DNA of 64,000 nucleotides from a candidate division CSSED10-310 bacterium. GTDB lineage: Bacteria; CSSED10-310. Shown here piece after piece: positions 44,387 to 54,214 of the stretch; the stretch's first letter is position 1; each line of letters starts with the position of its first letter. Position numbers and translations under genes: made by a program. The DNA lies in NCBI GenBank assembly GCA_016931515.1, contig JAFGEQ010000005.1:215617-279616 (forward strand), written 5' to 3'. Under the pieces are notes generated by a model. It saw only the letters and a list, made by a program, of their open reading frames with translations, was not told the origin of the DNA and did not search any database.

Positions 44387-45763
44387 ATGGAAACGGACAG
44401 ACAACATCTTATCGGATTCGACACGATCGTCATGATACTGCTGACACTGGCCAGCCTTGAACTCAACATCCCGTATGTGCTTGATCAACTTGATTTTCAC
44501 AAAGCGATGTCTCTGATGGGACCTCTCCGCAATCTGCTGTCACCCGCCGGTTTGGATAATCCCCTTGTCATAATGGGCAACCTGTTCATGCCGCTGAAAC
44601 TCATGATCCGAACCCTCTCCCTGGCCGCCATTATCGCCTGGTGTGTTGCCGATATCTCACGCGCAAGGGCAACTGCAGCGATTCACCGCTCCCTGGTCCT
44701 CTTTCTGATCCTGCTCCATGTATTGCTGCCCATGACACTCCTTATCATCGCACGGGTCGGTTCCGATAATCACGCCCTCGCACACGATGGCGGTACAATC
44801 CAGATGGAAGAAGCGATGAAAATGGTGTTAAAGGGCCAAAATCCCTACTCGGAGACCTTTGAGGGAACACCACTGGAAAACTGGCGCGGGTTTTCCAATC
44901 ACATCGTCTTTCATGTGCCATACATGCCCGGTGCATTTCTATACTCCATTCCGCCCTATCTCCTGATCAAACATCTCACAGGCATCTATGACCAGCGAAT
45001 TCTCCACATCGGCCTCTTTATGATATCCCTGTTCCTGATTGACCGGCTCAGTATTTCAGGCCGGCGCCGCAACATCGCACTACTCGCATTTGCACTGAAT
45101 CCGTTTTTCGCGCGCTATTTCATGCTCGGTACGAACGATATCGTCGTCATTATCTGCCTTCTTGCGTCACTGGCCCTTATCGACCATCGATGGTACCGCA
45201 GCGGTCTTGCCGCATTGGCCGCCGCATGCTGTATCAAACAGTTCGCCTGGTTTTTTGTGCCGTTTCTTCTGGCCGTCAGCATCGACCTGGATCCAGGACG
45301 TCCCCGGGAATGGATCCGGACCCTCCACAAAAACGCCGGGCGATGGATTCCAGGCGCTCTACTGGCAGCTCTCACCATTCTGCCTTTTCTACTCGTTAAT
45401 CCGCAAACATTCTGGGACGATACCGTCCGGTACAGCTCGGGCGGGTTGCCGACAAGCTACCCCATGCAGGGTTTTCACGGATACGGTTTTGCCACTGTTC
45501 TGCTGTTCACCCGCTGGGTTCCCGACGGGTCCGCCCGGTTTCCGTTCGGTCTGCTGCAGGCTGTCGTCGTTATTCCCTTGTTTCTGTGGCTGTGGCACCG
45601 CTTCACCGACACCCGGAATCTCCCTGCAGCCATAACATATGCAGCGATTACGCTGCTGCCCTTCATGTTTTTCTCCCGATACCTGCACGGCAACTTCATC
45701 GGATTCATCGTCTTATGGCCCATCCTGGGATGGTGTATGGATCGCCACGGGGAGCCCTCCTGA
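44387..45763 (+). CDS. GT-C type membrane glycosyltransferase (GT87/DUF2029-like)
   Basis: This 458-residue protein has about ten TM helices and a large first periplasmic loop bearing acidic residues (GSDNHALAHDGGTIQMEEA, then GQNPYSETFEG), the layout of polyprenyl-phosphate-sugar dependent GT-C enzymes. FALNPFFARYFMLGTND and KQFAWFFVPFLLA resemble GT87/DUF2029 mannosyltransferases. It would add a sugar on the periplasmic side. GAGG is 4 nt before the ATG. Its stop overlaps the asparagine synthetase-like start by 1 nt. Confidence 0.75.
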   Translation: METDRQHLIGFDTIVMILLTLASLELNIPYVLDQLDFHKAMSLMGPLRNLLSPAGLDNPLVIMGNLFMPLKLMIRTLSLAAIIAWCVADISRARATAAIHRSLVLFLILLHVLLPMTLLIIARVGSDNHALAHDGGTIQMEEAMKMVLKGQNPYSETFEGTPLENWRGFSNHIVFHVPYMPGAFLYSIPPYLLIKHLTGIYDQRILHIGLFMISLFLIDRLSISGRRRNIALLAFALNPFFARYFMLGTNDIVVIICLLASLALIDHRWYRSGLAALAAACCIKQFAWFFVPFLLAVSIDLDPGRPREWIRTLHKNAGRWIPGALLAALTILPFLLVNPQTFWDDTVRYSSGGLPTSYPMQGFHGYGFATVLLFTRWVPDGSARFPFGLLQAVVVIPLFLWLWHRFTDTRNLPAAITYAAITLLPFMFFSRYLHGNFIGFIVLWPILGWCMDRHGEPS

Positions 45764-47706
45764 TGTGCGGAATCTGCGGCGTTTCCGGCCGTTGCAGGGA
45801 CGGCACGGTGGAGCGGATGACGTCGGCGCTCTACCACCGGGGCCCGGACTCGGAGGGCTATTACTGGGATGAACGCGTCTCGCTTGGAATGCGACGCCTG
45901 AAAATAATCGACCTGGAGGGTTCGGAACAACCGGTATTCAATGAAGATCGAACTCTGGTGCTGATTTGCAACGGGGAAATCTATAATTATCGGTCACTTC
46001 GGCAGCAGCTTGAGTATCGAGGTCATCGATTTTCTACGCAAGGCGACGTGGAAACAATACTGCATTTATATGAGGAATATGGTGATGAGTGCGTTCAATA
46101 TCTTGATGGAATGTTTGCTTTTGCACTCTGGGATACCCGCCGGCAACGACTGATTCTGGTCAGGGATCGTCTGGGCATCAAACCGCTCTACTACTGCAAG
46201 CTCCCCAACAAGCTGCTGTTCGCTTCTGAAATCCGCTCAATCATTGCATCATGTGAGATCGACCCGAATCTGGACGAACTCGCGATCATGAAATTTGTTT
46301 CATTTCCGGCGGTTCAGGCACCGTTGACCATTTTCCGGCAGATTACCGCTCTATTGCCGGGACATTTTCTTGATTTTTCGGCTGAGCGGTACGAGGTTAA
46401 GGAATATTGGGATGTCGATTTCGTCAAAGCGGATACGATCAAATACAGCCCGGGGGAGTCCGTGGAGGTTGTACGGGAGAAACTGACGGATGCAGTGCGG
46501 AAGCGCCTGATGAGTGATGTGCCGTTGGGAGCGTTTTTATCGGGAGGCATCGATTCAAGCGCCATCGTGGGGTTGATGGGTACGATGCTGGACAGACCGG
46601 TGAAAACGTTCAGTATCCGGTTTACGGGCAAGGACAAATCCTATGAGTGGTTTGATGATGCGTCGTTTGCGGTCACGGTGGCCCGCCAGTTCGGGACGGA
46701 GCACGTGGAGAAGACAGTCACGGGTCTGGATGTCCTGAATCAGCTGGTACCGGCGGTATGGTCCATGGATCAGCCGTCCGGCGATGCTCTTCAGTATTAC
46801 ATTGTGTCGGGATGTGCGGCGGAGGAGGTCACGGTCGCGTTGTCCGGAACCGGTGGCGATGAAGTTTTTGCGGGATATGAATGGTTCAAGGAGATTCGAA
46901 GGATTGAACAAATTCAAGGCATGCTGGATTTCATCAAGCCGGAGGTCGCGTTCTGGTTCTGGAACCAGATCCGTCATTTGCCGAGGACGAGTGAATTAAG
47001 CTTGATTCGCAGGAAACTACAGACATTATTGCTGGGACGAAAAGGATTCTCGACCCGGTACATGCTGAACAGGCGTCTCTACCACGGGGATGATTTTTAC
47101 TACCTTTTTTCCTCCGACTTTATCTCCCGGATTGTGGACTACCAGGGCGTCGTTGCGGACCGTATAGAAGCGATCTGCGAGCGATGCGAAGGGTTGGATC
47201 CTGTTGCCAGAATGTCATATCTCCAGTTAAAAACAGACATGGCGGATCTGCTGGTCAGGGATCAGGATGCCGTCAGCATGGCGCATAGTCTCGAAGTGCG
47301 TCTTCCAATGCTTGACTATCAGCTGGTGGAGGCGGCGGCACGAATTCCATCGACAATGAAACTGCATGGAAATGAAGAAAAACACGTGCTCCGACGGGCT
47401 ATGGCGCATATTCTGCCCGAGACGATTGTCAAGCGGCGGAAAAAAGGATTCATGTTCCCGATGGTGGATTGGATGAGAAACGAATTGAAACCGGTTGTGA
47501 ACAGTTGTCTGTCGCGGGAGGCAACGATCCGGCGTGGGATATTCAATCCGGACACCATTGATGCCATGCGGAGTGAGTTTTACTGCGGGAGAAAGCCCTT
47601 TTTCAAGGTCTGGAACCAGGTTGTATTTGAACTCTGGTGCCGGATTGTTCTCGACCGTCCGATGGGTTGGACCTGCCCGGTTAACGAAATAAAGGATTAT
47701 ATTTGA
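45763..47706 (+). CDS. asnB: Asparagine synthetase B-like glutamine amidotransferase
   Basis: This 647-residue protein has an N-terminal class II glutaminase domain with catalytic C2 (MCGICGVSG) and the NGEIYNYR and GDVETILHLYE motifs, and a synthetase domain with the ATP-binding SGGIDSS at 260-266. Its start overlaps the previous stop by 1 nt (TGATG), and it also overlaps the next gene by 1 nt. Embedded in a polysaccharide locus, it may amidate a uronic-acid sugar as WbpS does in Pseudomonas O-antigen loci, rather than make asparagine. Sequence alone does not separate the two. Confidence 0.93.
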   Translation: MCGICGVSGRCRDGTVERMTSALYHRGPDSEGYYWDERVSLGMRRLKIIDLEGSEQPVFNEDRTLVLICNGEIYNYRSLRQQLEYRGHRFSTQGDVETILHLYEEYGDECVQYLDGMFAFALWDTRRQRLILVRDRLGIKPLYYCKLPNKLLFASEIRSIIASCEIDPNLDELAIMKFVSFPAVQAPLTIFRQITALLPGHFLDFSAERYEVKEYWDVDFVKADTIKYSPGESVEVVREKLTDAVRKRLMSDVPLGAFLSGGIDSSAIVGLMGTMLDRPVKTFSIRFTGKDKSYEWFDDASFAVTVARQFGTEHVEKTVTGLDVLNQLVPAVWSMDQPSGDALQYYIVSGCAAEEVTVALSGTGGDEVFAGYEWFKEIRRIEQIQGMLDFIKPEVAFWFWNQIRHLPRTSELSLIRRKLQTLLLGRKGFSTRYMLNRRLYHGDDFYYLFSSDFISRIVDYQGVVADRIEAICERCEGLDPVARMSYLQLKTDMADLLVRDQDAVSMAHSLEVRLPMLDYQLVEAAARIPSTMKLHGNEEKHVLRRAMAHILPETIVKRRKKGFMFPMVDWMRNELKPVVNSCLSREATIRRGIFNPDTIDAMRSEFYCGRKPFFKVWNQVVFELWCRIVLDRPMGWTCPVNEIKDYI

Positions 47707-49064
47707 TGAACTCCGGTAACCAGGATTTGAGGAATGCCATTCAGCGGATCGTCTCGTGGTTCGCAACCGATTACAGGGGTCGGGACGGTCTGCCGGTATA
47801 TGATGTTGACGGTGAAACCGGAGCAAAGGTATCGGATAGAAACCTGTTGTGCGAGTTCGATGATTATGCGCCTTTTTTCTGGGTGTTGGGTGAGCATGAT
47901 TATATCGAGGAGCATATGGGTCTGCTGCGGCAGATGCTGAAAAGGAAGGGGCTGCTCTTCCGGACGCCACAAATCAGGAAAACCATGGGTTTGGGGCTTC
48001 CGGGAGTCCTGCGGCGATTGCCGTATGCTGATTCGCAGGACTATGTCGAAATCCTGTACGGATTATTGGAACTACATTCCCTGACAGGCGAAGAACGTTT
48101 TTTTTCGATCGCATGCGATGTGTTCAACCGGGTGGTGGCCGGTTTCGATCGCAATGGAATGTTGAGGTCATTCCGGCTTCAGCCTTTCGGCCCTGTCTTA
48201 CCTGTCAGCGATGCCATGTCGGGAATGTTTGTCGAGATTGCCTGCGATATGGCAGCCGCATGCAGGAGCGCTGAGGACAAAGAAAATTACCTGGATCTGG
48301 CCAGAGGATGGATCCGTCCCTGGCTGAATTCCGGGATGTTTCGGGAGTTTGGCATCTTCCCATCCGTTTGTTTTGAATGGCCCTGGAGTCTATTGCCCGT
48401 GTTGAGGAAAAAAATGAGACGTGCGGAGTTGGCCAAACCGAATGCATCCATGGCGTATGGTCTCATGGCGCTTGCCATGGATCCGGTCCGGTGGCAGCCG
48501 GCAATCGATGCATTCAAACACTGGGTTGACGGGCTTTACAAATATTTTGCTACAGCCGATTGTGTATTGACCCATTTCCCCAGTTTTAGCCGGAGCGACA
48601 TGAGTGGTCCGATTCTGTCTACAAATTTCGCAATCCTGGATATTTTATGCGACGCTGTCCGGTTCCTGAACTGCGAAGGTTGCAGTGACCTTGCCATGAG
48701 TATCGCCCGATATTTTCTGAAACATCAGTCTGCATCGACACACCTGGTCCCGGATGAGCCGGGCGACAATCGATCCTACATCGATGCCAATTCGGATTTT
48801 GCAGTGTCCCTGGCCAAATTGACCGAGATCACCGGGGACCCCGCCTGGCGGGAATCCGGACGGCGGATTCTAAACGGCATTATCGAGTTTCACCAGGCGC
48901 CCTTCGGATACTATCGTGACGTCGATCTTCATACAGGCAAACCGCTGAACACGCTGGTTGAAACACGCTTCTGTTCGCTGCTGCTCAAGCCGTTAATCCT
49001 GTACCGTGATGAACTCAAGGTGTATGACCATGCAGGGCACTGGTCATTGTTCAGGGACAGATGA
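47706..49064 (+). CDS. Unrecognised cytosolic protein, probable alpha/alpha-barrel glycan enzyme
   Basis: This 452-residue protein has no signal peptide or TM helix. Repeated paired-helix patterns (EILYGLLELHSLTGEERFFSIA, DFAVSLAKLTEITGDPAWRES) suggest a six-hairpin (alpha/alpha)6 fold like that of glycan epimerases, unsaturated uronyl hydrolases and related enzymes. Conserved-looking Asp, Trp and Glu residues line the turns (FEWPWS, SYIDANSDF), but I recognise no defined family motif. It is tightly coupled on both sides (1-nt and 4-nt overlaps) with asnB and the flippase, so it should act in the same polysaccharide pathway, perhaps as a cytosolic epimerase. Confidence 0.7.
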   Translation: MNSGNQDLRNAIQRIVSWFATDYRGRDGLPVYDVDGETGAKVSDRNLLCEFDDYAPFFWVLGEHDYIEEHMGLLRQMLKRKGLLFRTPQIRKTMGLGLPGVLRRLPYADSQDYVEILYGLLELHSLTGEERFFSIACDVFNRVVAGFDRNGMLRSFRLQPFGPVLPVSDAMSGMFVEIACDMAAACRSAEDKENYLDLARGWIRPWLNSGMFREFGIFPSVCFEWPWSLLPVLRKKMRRAELAKPNASMAYGLMALAMDPVRWQPAIDAFKHWVDGLYKYFATADCVLTHFPSFSRSDMSGPILSTNFAILDILCDAVRFLNCEGCSDLAMSIARYFLKHQSASTHLVPDEPGDNRSYIDANSDFAVSLAKLTEITGDPAWRESGRRILNGIIEFHQAPFGYYRDVDLHTGKPLNTLVETRFCSLLLKPLILYRDELKVYDHAGHWSLFRDR

Positions 49065-50590
49065 CAAGCATGCAGAACCGTGAAACACCCGGCTCCGCTA
49101 CCCGCAGAATGGTATCGGATGGATCCTCAGGTGTCCTGTTGCGCGTGGCAAAAAATTCCGTTGTTGTTCTCGCTGCAAAATTCATCGAGATATCGTCCTC
49201 CCTGATTACCCTGATGTTGCTGGCGCGCATACTTGAGCCTGCCCGGTACGGCGACTTTGCGTTGCTTAATGCGATCGTACTGGCATTCCAGCCGCTGATC
49301 AATCTCGAGATCAACACCATTCTTATCCGGGAAATGGCATCCGCCAGAGATCGTGAGCATGTTCTGCTGGGTGGCGGAATGCTGCTGAAAGCGATTCTGG
49401 TCGTCATTTTTCTCGCAAGTGCCGTCTGTCTTGACAGGATCATGGCATTTGATCCCCTTCTGCGGACAGCGTTCTACCTTGCCGTGGCAGCGGAAGTGTT
49501 CCAGCAGGTCGTATGGGTGTACAGCACGGTTTTTATGGCCCGTGAACGCATGGAATTCGAACCGTTACTGTCACTGATCAGCCGGTTTATCTCCGTATCC
49601 GGAATTGGTCTGATCGCGTTGTTCCATTCCCGGGAGACTATGGGAACCAGAGGCTTTGTGCTGATATTTCTGCTGCTCGCCATCAGTCAGGCACTTCGTG
49701 CAATCCTTGGAATGATCATTGCTGCAGGATTTTTGAAAAGTTACCGGATCCAATGGTCTCTGAAGGTGGCTGGGGAACTGTTCCGGCAATCCTGGATAAT
49801 GGGTCTGGCGACATTCTGCACGGGATTGTCGCTTCGAATCGACGTATTCTTCCTCAAATATTTCGGTTCCTCGGAAGATGTCGCCCTGTTTCACGTGCCG
49901 CATATGTACTCGCTTCAGATACAAATCCTTGCCGTCTCCGTCGTGACCGCGCTGTTCCCTGTCCTGAGCCGATGGGGAAGCAATCCGGAAGATTCGGACC
50001 GGTTCGGACTTGCCCAGGATCTGAGTATTCGTCTGATGACCCTGTTCGGCTTGCTGCTTGCGATCCTTTCAACTCTCTTTCCGCAGGAGATCATCCGAAT
50101 TCTGGCCGGCGACCGTTATTCGGACGCCGTTCCGGCCATGCTGCTGCTGTCATGGTGCATTCCTGTGCTGTTCCTGAACTATCTCGGTGCGAACCTGTTG
50201 ACTGCCATCAAGAAACAGAACCTTCTATTCGTCGGCGCTTCCATCTCTCTGCTGATTAACGGGATCCTTGATTACCTCTGGATTCCCGATTACGGCATAA
50301 TCGGAGCCTCCGCCGCAACAATCCTGGCCTACAGTGTTCAGGTGTCGATCGTGTTTCTTCTGCTCCGGATGTACGGCAGAAACCCCATTCATGCCTGGAT
50401 GGCCATCGATTTACCGGTTCTACTCAGCCTGACGATCGTCTTTGGGATCCGTTTTCTGGTCCGGACCTTCGACCCGACGGAATCCGTCAGCGTTATGATA
50501 CGGGTCATCGGATTCCTGGTGGCGGCGATCGCTCTGTTTGTTTTTCAACCCGCATCTGTCCGGCAATTTTTCCGGCGAATGCGACGTTGA
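49061..50590 (+). CDS. Wzx-type polysaccharide flippase (MOP superfamily)
   Basis: This 509-residue integral membrane protein has 14 predicted helices and MOP/Wzx features: ILEPARYGDFALLNAIVLAFQPLINLEI at the first helices, GLSLRIDVFFLKYF mid-protein and an internal AGDRYSDAVPAMLLLSWCIPVLF segment. It would flip undecaprenyl-linked oligosaccharide to the periplasm before polymerisation and ligation. It overlaps the preceding gene by 4 nt and is separated from a convergent gene by only 5 bp. It is probably the last gene of this four-gene operon. Confidence 0.9.
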   Translation: MTSMQNRETPGSATRRMVSDGSSGVLLRVAKNSVVVLAAKFIEISSSLITLMLLARILEPARYGDFALLNAIVLAFQPLINLEINTILIREMASARDREHVLLGGGMLLKAILVVIFLASAVCLDRIMAFDPLLRTAFYLAVAAEVFQQVVWVYSTVFMARERMEFEPLLSLISRFISVSGIGLIALFHSRETMGTRGFVLIFLLLAISQALRAILGMIIAAGFLKSYRIQWSLKVAGELFRQSWIMGLATFCTGLSLRIDVFFLKYFGSSEDVALFHVPHMYSLQIQILAVSVVTALFPVLSRWGSNPEDSDRFGLAQDLSIRLMTLFGLLLAILSTLFPQEIIRILAGDRYSDAVPAMLLLSWCIPVLFLNYLGANLLTAIKKQNLLFVGASISLLINGILDYLWIPDYGIIGASAATILAYSVQVSIVFLLLRMYGRNPIHAWMAIDLPVLLSLTIVFGIRFLVRTFDPTESVSVMIRVIGFLVAAIALFVFQPASVRQFFRRMRR

Positions 50591-50595
50591 ATGGA

Positions 50596-52275
50596 CTATT
50601 GCTCCTTCAACATGGTTTTTACATACTGATCAGTGTCCGGATTATACTCCAGCGTGTGGAGTTGCGCCCTGGGATACGCGATCCAATAGGCTTTTTTTCC
50701 GGGGAACATTTTCAAAATCAGCGGATAACCTGCCTGTCCCTTGTCCCTGGCATAGACAACATCAGTATCCATCCGCGGATGGTTGAAAGAGGAGACGGAT
50801 CCGAATCCCTGCCAGCGTCGGTCCTCAACGAATACAACCGCATCGGTGACATTCCATTTTTCAACCTGATCCTGGATCGACCGGCGGACACCGTTGAAAC
50901 CGTTCATAGCGGATAACCGCATGGGAACCAGCGAGACAACCGGAAATTTTTTCATATCGTAATAATCGGAAATCACATATTGGTCCACATCTGTATAAAC
51001 AAGCCATCCGGTAAAAACCCAGAGACAAATCGCAGTTGCGCTTCGGGCGACCGTCAACGTTTTCCAGTGTCGCATCGGAGAATTCCGGTGGATCCATCCG
51101 GCAGCGTCCATGCAGACATCCATACCCCGGGCGGAAAGGATTACGACCATGGGCATGACTTCGTAGATATAGCGGGGCCCATACATGATGGCGGATCGCC
51201 AGTAGAGCGAATACCATAGAGGAATGCTCAGGAATGTCCAGTACAGGAAAAGGTCTTCCTCCCGTCTTCGCCAGGGAATCAGAGGGATGAGAAAAAACGA
51301 AAAATTCAACCATCCGGGCCAATTCATGGCAAATGTATGCAACAACTCGATCAGGGCTTTCGTACAACCCAGGCCTCTCTCGGGAGTATGACCGGTTTTG
51401 CCGACACCCGCTGCTGCAAATGAGTTAAAAAACCTGTTGACGATTTTTATGGATGTCGGACCTTTGACATCGTTGACGGCAGTATGGGTGGCAAACTGGA
51501 GCGTTTTTCCTGAAAGGTGGGAGCTGTAAAGGAGAAACAATCCGACACCGATCAAGGCGATAAAACCCATGATGAACAGATGCCGGAGTACTTTTCCGTT
51601 AAAACGGTCCCGGTTCCGTATGTGAAAACTGATGATCGGCAAACTGACAGCGAACGATGTCAACGGGCGTGTGTTGAAAAGCAGTCCGATTGCGGCACCG
51701 AGCAGTATCGCATTCCCGGTTGAAGGGTTTTTCAACTGCCGAAGGCCGGCATATATGCAGGCCGCCGTCAGTAACAAACCCAGTGGATGCGACATGAAGG
51801 AAGCGGACATGACGAGAAAAAACGGAGAGGAAACGAGGAACACGGCTGCCCAAACAGCGGATTGCCGGCTGAAGTGCTCCACGCAGATTCTGCCGATCAG
51901 CAGCACGGACAAGGCGGCAATCAGGGGATTGACCAGCCAGATATATCCGAATTTCATTCCGATCATAAAAAGAAGCGGCACCAGAAACGGATAATGACAA
52001 TACCACCGGTTATTCTGGACAACGATGTGCTCCGAAGCAAAATACTCAACGTTCTCCGGTGCTTCGATCCATGTCCGCCCCATTCCGTACAACTGTGCCT
52101 GGAACCAGTAGTTGACAGAATCCTGAACATGCGGAATCCGTTCCAGATATCGGTTGTTGATGATCGCAGTCCCGACGAAAGCAATCACCGCCATGCAGAT
52201 GATGATCATCATTACCAGCAAATCGGCTGATTGTGACACGGGCGGTCTGCTGTGATTGAATGACAGGGTGTTCAT
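50596..52275 (-). CDS. GT-C type membrane glycosyltransferase (GT39/GT83-like)
   Basis: This 559-residue protein has about ten TM helices. The first periplasmic loop carries ERIPHVQDSVNYWFQAQL, with the catalytic Asp in the position typical of GT-C enzymes of the GT39/GT83 group; SASFMSHPLG and FNTRPLTSFAV follow in later loops. A soluble C-terminal domain of about 120 residues is present. The start ATG 52275 has GGAGG 5 nt upstream; the frame continues 26 codons further without support. It overlaps the upstream gene of unknown function by 4 nt. Confidence 0.82.
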   Translation of the reverse strand: MNTLSFNHSRPPVSQSADLLVMMIIICMAVIAFVGTAIINNRYLERIPHVQDSVNYWFQAQLYGMGRTWIEAPENVEYFASEHIVVQNNRWYCHYPFLVPLLFMIGMKFGYIWLVNPLIAALSVLLIGRICVEHFSRQSAVWAAVFLVSSPFFLVMSASFMSHPLGLLLTAACIYAGLRQLKNPSTGNAILLGAAIGLLFNTRPLTSFAVSLPIISFHIRNRDRFNGKVLRHLFIMGFIALIGVGLFLLYSSHLSGKTLQFATHTAVNDVKGPTSIKIVNRFFNSFAAAGVGKTGHTPERGLGCTKALIELLHTFAMNWPGWLNFSFFLIPLIPWRRREEDLFLYWTFLSIPLWYSLYWRSAIMYGPRYIYEVMPMVVILSARGMDVCMDAAGWIHRNSPMRHWKTLTVARSATAICLWVFTGWLVYTDVDQYVISDYYDMKKFPVVSLVPMRLSAMNGFNGVRRSIQDQVEKWNVTDAVVFVEDRRWQGFGSVSSFNHPRMDTDVVYARDKGQAGYPLILKMFPGKKAYWIAYPRAQLHTLEYNPDTDQYVKTMLKEQ

Positions 52276-53033
52276 TCCGTCCTCCGTAACAAAAATTTCC
52301 TGATCATTTGAGTGAGAACGGAAAAAAGAAGAAATACCATCAGAAATCCGCACAGGATCAGCATGGCCATCACATACACTTTTACGAATCGTAACATGAG
52401 GGACCGGATCCCCTGCTCCAGGGGTTCTGCCAGACTTTTAATCCTGTGAAATGTCTGGTCGCCATTCCGGTAATAGTTAAATCCGACGACGAGCTCGCGC
52501 CAGAATCTCAATTGGGCCCGGCCATAATTATCATTATCGGTCATGCGATAAATAATATATAACTCAGTCGGATTCGCACATGTGACATCGATCGCGTAGT
52601 TTTGCCATCGAACGTCACCGACCACCCCAAGGCTCAGAAAACTTGTGCGGATACGATTGTTTCCGGTGAAATCGAAGCGACCTTTCATCATGGTCCAGTC
52701 CGATTCGGACATCGGTCCGGTTCCACCCCAGAGGAGTTCCCCGGAATGTGTATCGGTTACGGTAAAATGATAGAGTTCCTGGGCTTTAACGACGAGTGGC
52801 GGACGGCTGTCCTTGGACAGGCCGAGTCCCGGCCGCCCCGACCATAAACACTGGTCCTGGACAACATCAAATGAGTCGACCAGTTGCCCGTTACAGAACA
52901 GGCTGTGATGATTGTCATCGACGATCATGCGCAGATGCACAACCGAGCCTTCACGGCTCCAGATCCACAGACCGAACACAAATAAATTCCAAAGCAAAAA
53001 GCCAATGACAGTCTTCTTCAGAGATTTCTGCAC
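52272..53033 (-). CDS. Unrecognised membrane protein with extracytoplasmic beta-sandwich
   Basis: This 253-residue protein has a TM helix near the N-terminus (about 7-24), a region of about 170 residues with alternating beta-strands (GRFDFTGNNRIRTSF, WQNYAIDVTCANPTELYIIYR), and a second TM helix near 215-240. The central part resembles concanavalin-A/LamG-like or DUF1080-type carbohydrate-binding sandwiches, but no specific motif is present. It is first in a two-gene operon with a GT-C glycosyltransferase and has a strong promoter, so it may assist polymer assembly or sense the polymer. Confidence 0.68.
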   Translation of the reverse strand: MQKSLKKTVIGFLLWNLFVFGLWIWSREGSVVHLRMIVDDNHHSLFCNGQLVDSFDVVQDQCLWSGRPGLGLSKDSRPPLVVKAQELYHFTVTDTHSGELLWGGTGPMSESDWTMMKGRFDFTGNNRIRTSFLSLGVVGDVRWQNYAIDVTCANPTELYIIYRMTDNDNYGRAQLRFWRELVVGFNYYRNGDQTFHRIKSLAEPLEQGIRSLMLRFVKVYVMAMLILCGFLMVFLLFSVLTQMIRKFLLRRTE

Positions 53034-53059
53034 AGAAAAAAGAGCCTCCGTTCCGGATA

Positions 53060-53087
53060 ATCATAATACAATTCGTTTTCGAGTCAA
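53060..53087 (-). promoter_or_regulatory. Sigma70-type promoter of the membrane protein/GT-C operon
   Basis: On the minus strand TTGACT, a 16-bp spacer, then TATGAT; each box matches consensus at five of six bases. It ends 26 bp before the start codon at 53033. Confidence 0.62.
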
Positions 53088-53157
53088 TAAACATCCGATG
53101 CTTAAACGCCCCGGCCTGACCGCCGACCGCCCGCCCAAGGCGTCCGCAGCCCCCGAC

Positions 53158-53186
53158 TTGACAACGAGGGAATCAATGACATAGCG
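53158..53186 (+). promoter_or_regulatory. Possible promoter of the SDR gene (perfect -35, weak -10)
   Basis: TTGACA at 53158-53163 lies 70 bp before the ATG at 53234. The hexamer 16-17 bp downstream (CATAGC/ATAGCG) is a poor -10, so the promoter may be activator dependent or the match fortuitous. Confidence 0.3.
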
Positions 53187-53233
53187 TCTCCGGCGGAATA
53201 GAGCGTATAGACTGAGGTCAGGGAGATATCCGG

Positions 53234-54202
53234 ATGGATTTGAAAGGGAGTCATGTTTTGGTTACCGGCGGTGCCGGATTTATAGGCAGTCATCTGGTTG
53301 ATGCCTGTCTTCAGCAGGGTGCGGATGACGTGGTCGCACTCGATAATTTTGTCAACGGTTCGATGAAAAATATTCGACATCTGCGCGGCAACCGCCGTTT
53401 CCGGCTGGAGTCCGGCGATGTGAGAGATATTGATACGTTGCGGCCGCTGGTTGACGGAGCGGATATCATTTTCAACGAAGCCGCTTCGAAACTTGTGGTA
53501 TCCCGGACTCGACCCCGAATCGATATGGACACCAACATCAGGGGAGCCTTCAACGTGCTGGAGTGCATGAAGGGAACGAACAAACTGATGGTGCATGCCT
53601 CCACCGGATCCGTCCTGGGTAATACGGAAGATGTCGCGATGCGGGAGGATCACCCGCAGAATCCGACGACGCTCTACGGGATCAGCAAAGGCACGGCGGA
53701 GCGGTATGTTCGGTTCTATGCGGAGGAGTTCGGGGTTCGGAGTTGCATCGTCCGGTATTTTCATGTCTTCGGTCCACGGCAGGAATACGGGGGTGAAGCC
53801 GGTGTTGTCAGTATTTTTCTGGGCAGGGTATTGAAGGGACGATCCCCGGTCATCTTCGGCACCGGGGAGCAGATTCGTTGCCTGACATACGTGCGGGACG
53901 ACGTTGCAGCAAATTTTTTGCTCCTGGATGGACTCGTCAAAGGCAATACCACCGGTGAGGTCTTCAATTGTGCGTCGCATACGCGCATCAGCGTCTTGGC
54001 CCTGGCGGAGATGATTATCAGGAAATATGGACCGGCCGGTATGAAACCGGAATTCGGCCCGGCCCGGCCCGGAGAAAATCTTCGGCCGATACCGGACACG
54101 ACGAAAATTGAAGCGATGGGATTCAGGGAATCGCTGACATTTGAGGAGGGTCTGGATCTGACGAAGGACTGGGTCCGGAATGATCTGGACGATCGGTCGT
54201 GA
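53234..54202 (+). CDS. NAD-dependent sugar-nucleotide epimerase/dehydratase (extended SDR)
   Basis: This 322-residue extended short-chain dehydrogenase has the NAD-binding GGAGFIGSH (G12, G15, G18), catalytic S123 in HASTGS, and Y148/K152 in LYGISKGTAE. Substrate-side motifs RYFHVFGPRQ and FGTGEQIRCLTYVRDD fit UDP-sugar 4-epimerases and decarboxylases/dehydratases. GGGAG lies 8 nt before the ATG. It begins the plus-strand sugar-nucleotide part of the locus; the UPF0104 gene follows 12 bp later. The exact reaction cannot be told from these motifs. Confidence 0.9.
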   Translation: MDLKGSHVLVTGGAGFIGSHLVDACLQQGADDVVALDNFVNGSMKNIRHLRGNRRFRLESGDVRDIDTLRPLVDGADIIFNEAASKLVVSRTRPRIDMDTNIRGAFNVLECMKGTNKLMVHASTGSVLGNTEDVAMREDHPQNPTTLYGISKGTAERYVRFYAEEFGVRSCIVRYFHVFGPRQEYGGEAGVVSIFLGRVLKGRSPVIFGTGEQIRCLTYVRDDVAANFLLLDGLVKGNTTGEVFNCASHTRISVLALAEMIIRKYGPAGMKPEFGPARPGENLRPIPDTTKIEAMGFRESLTFEEGLDLTKDWVRNDLDDRS

Positions 54203-54214
54203 GTCGGAGGACGT

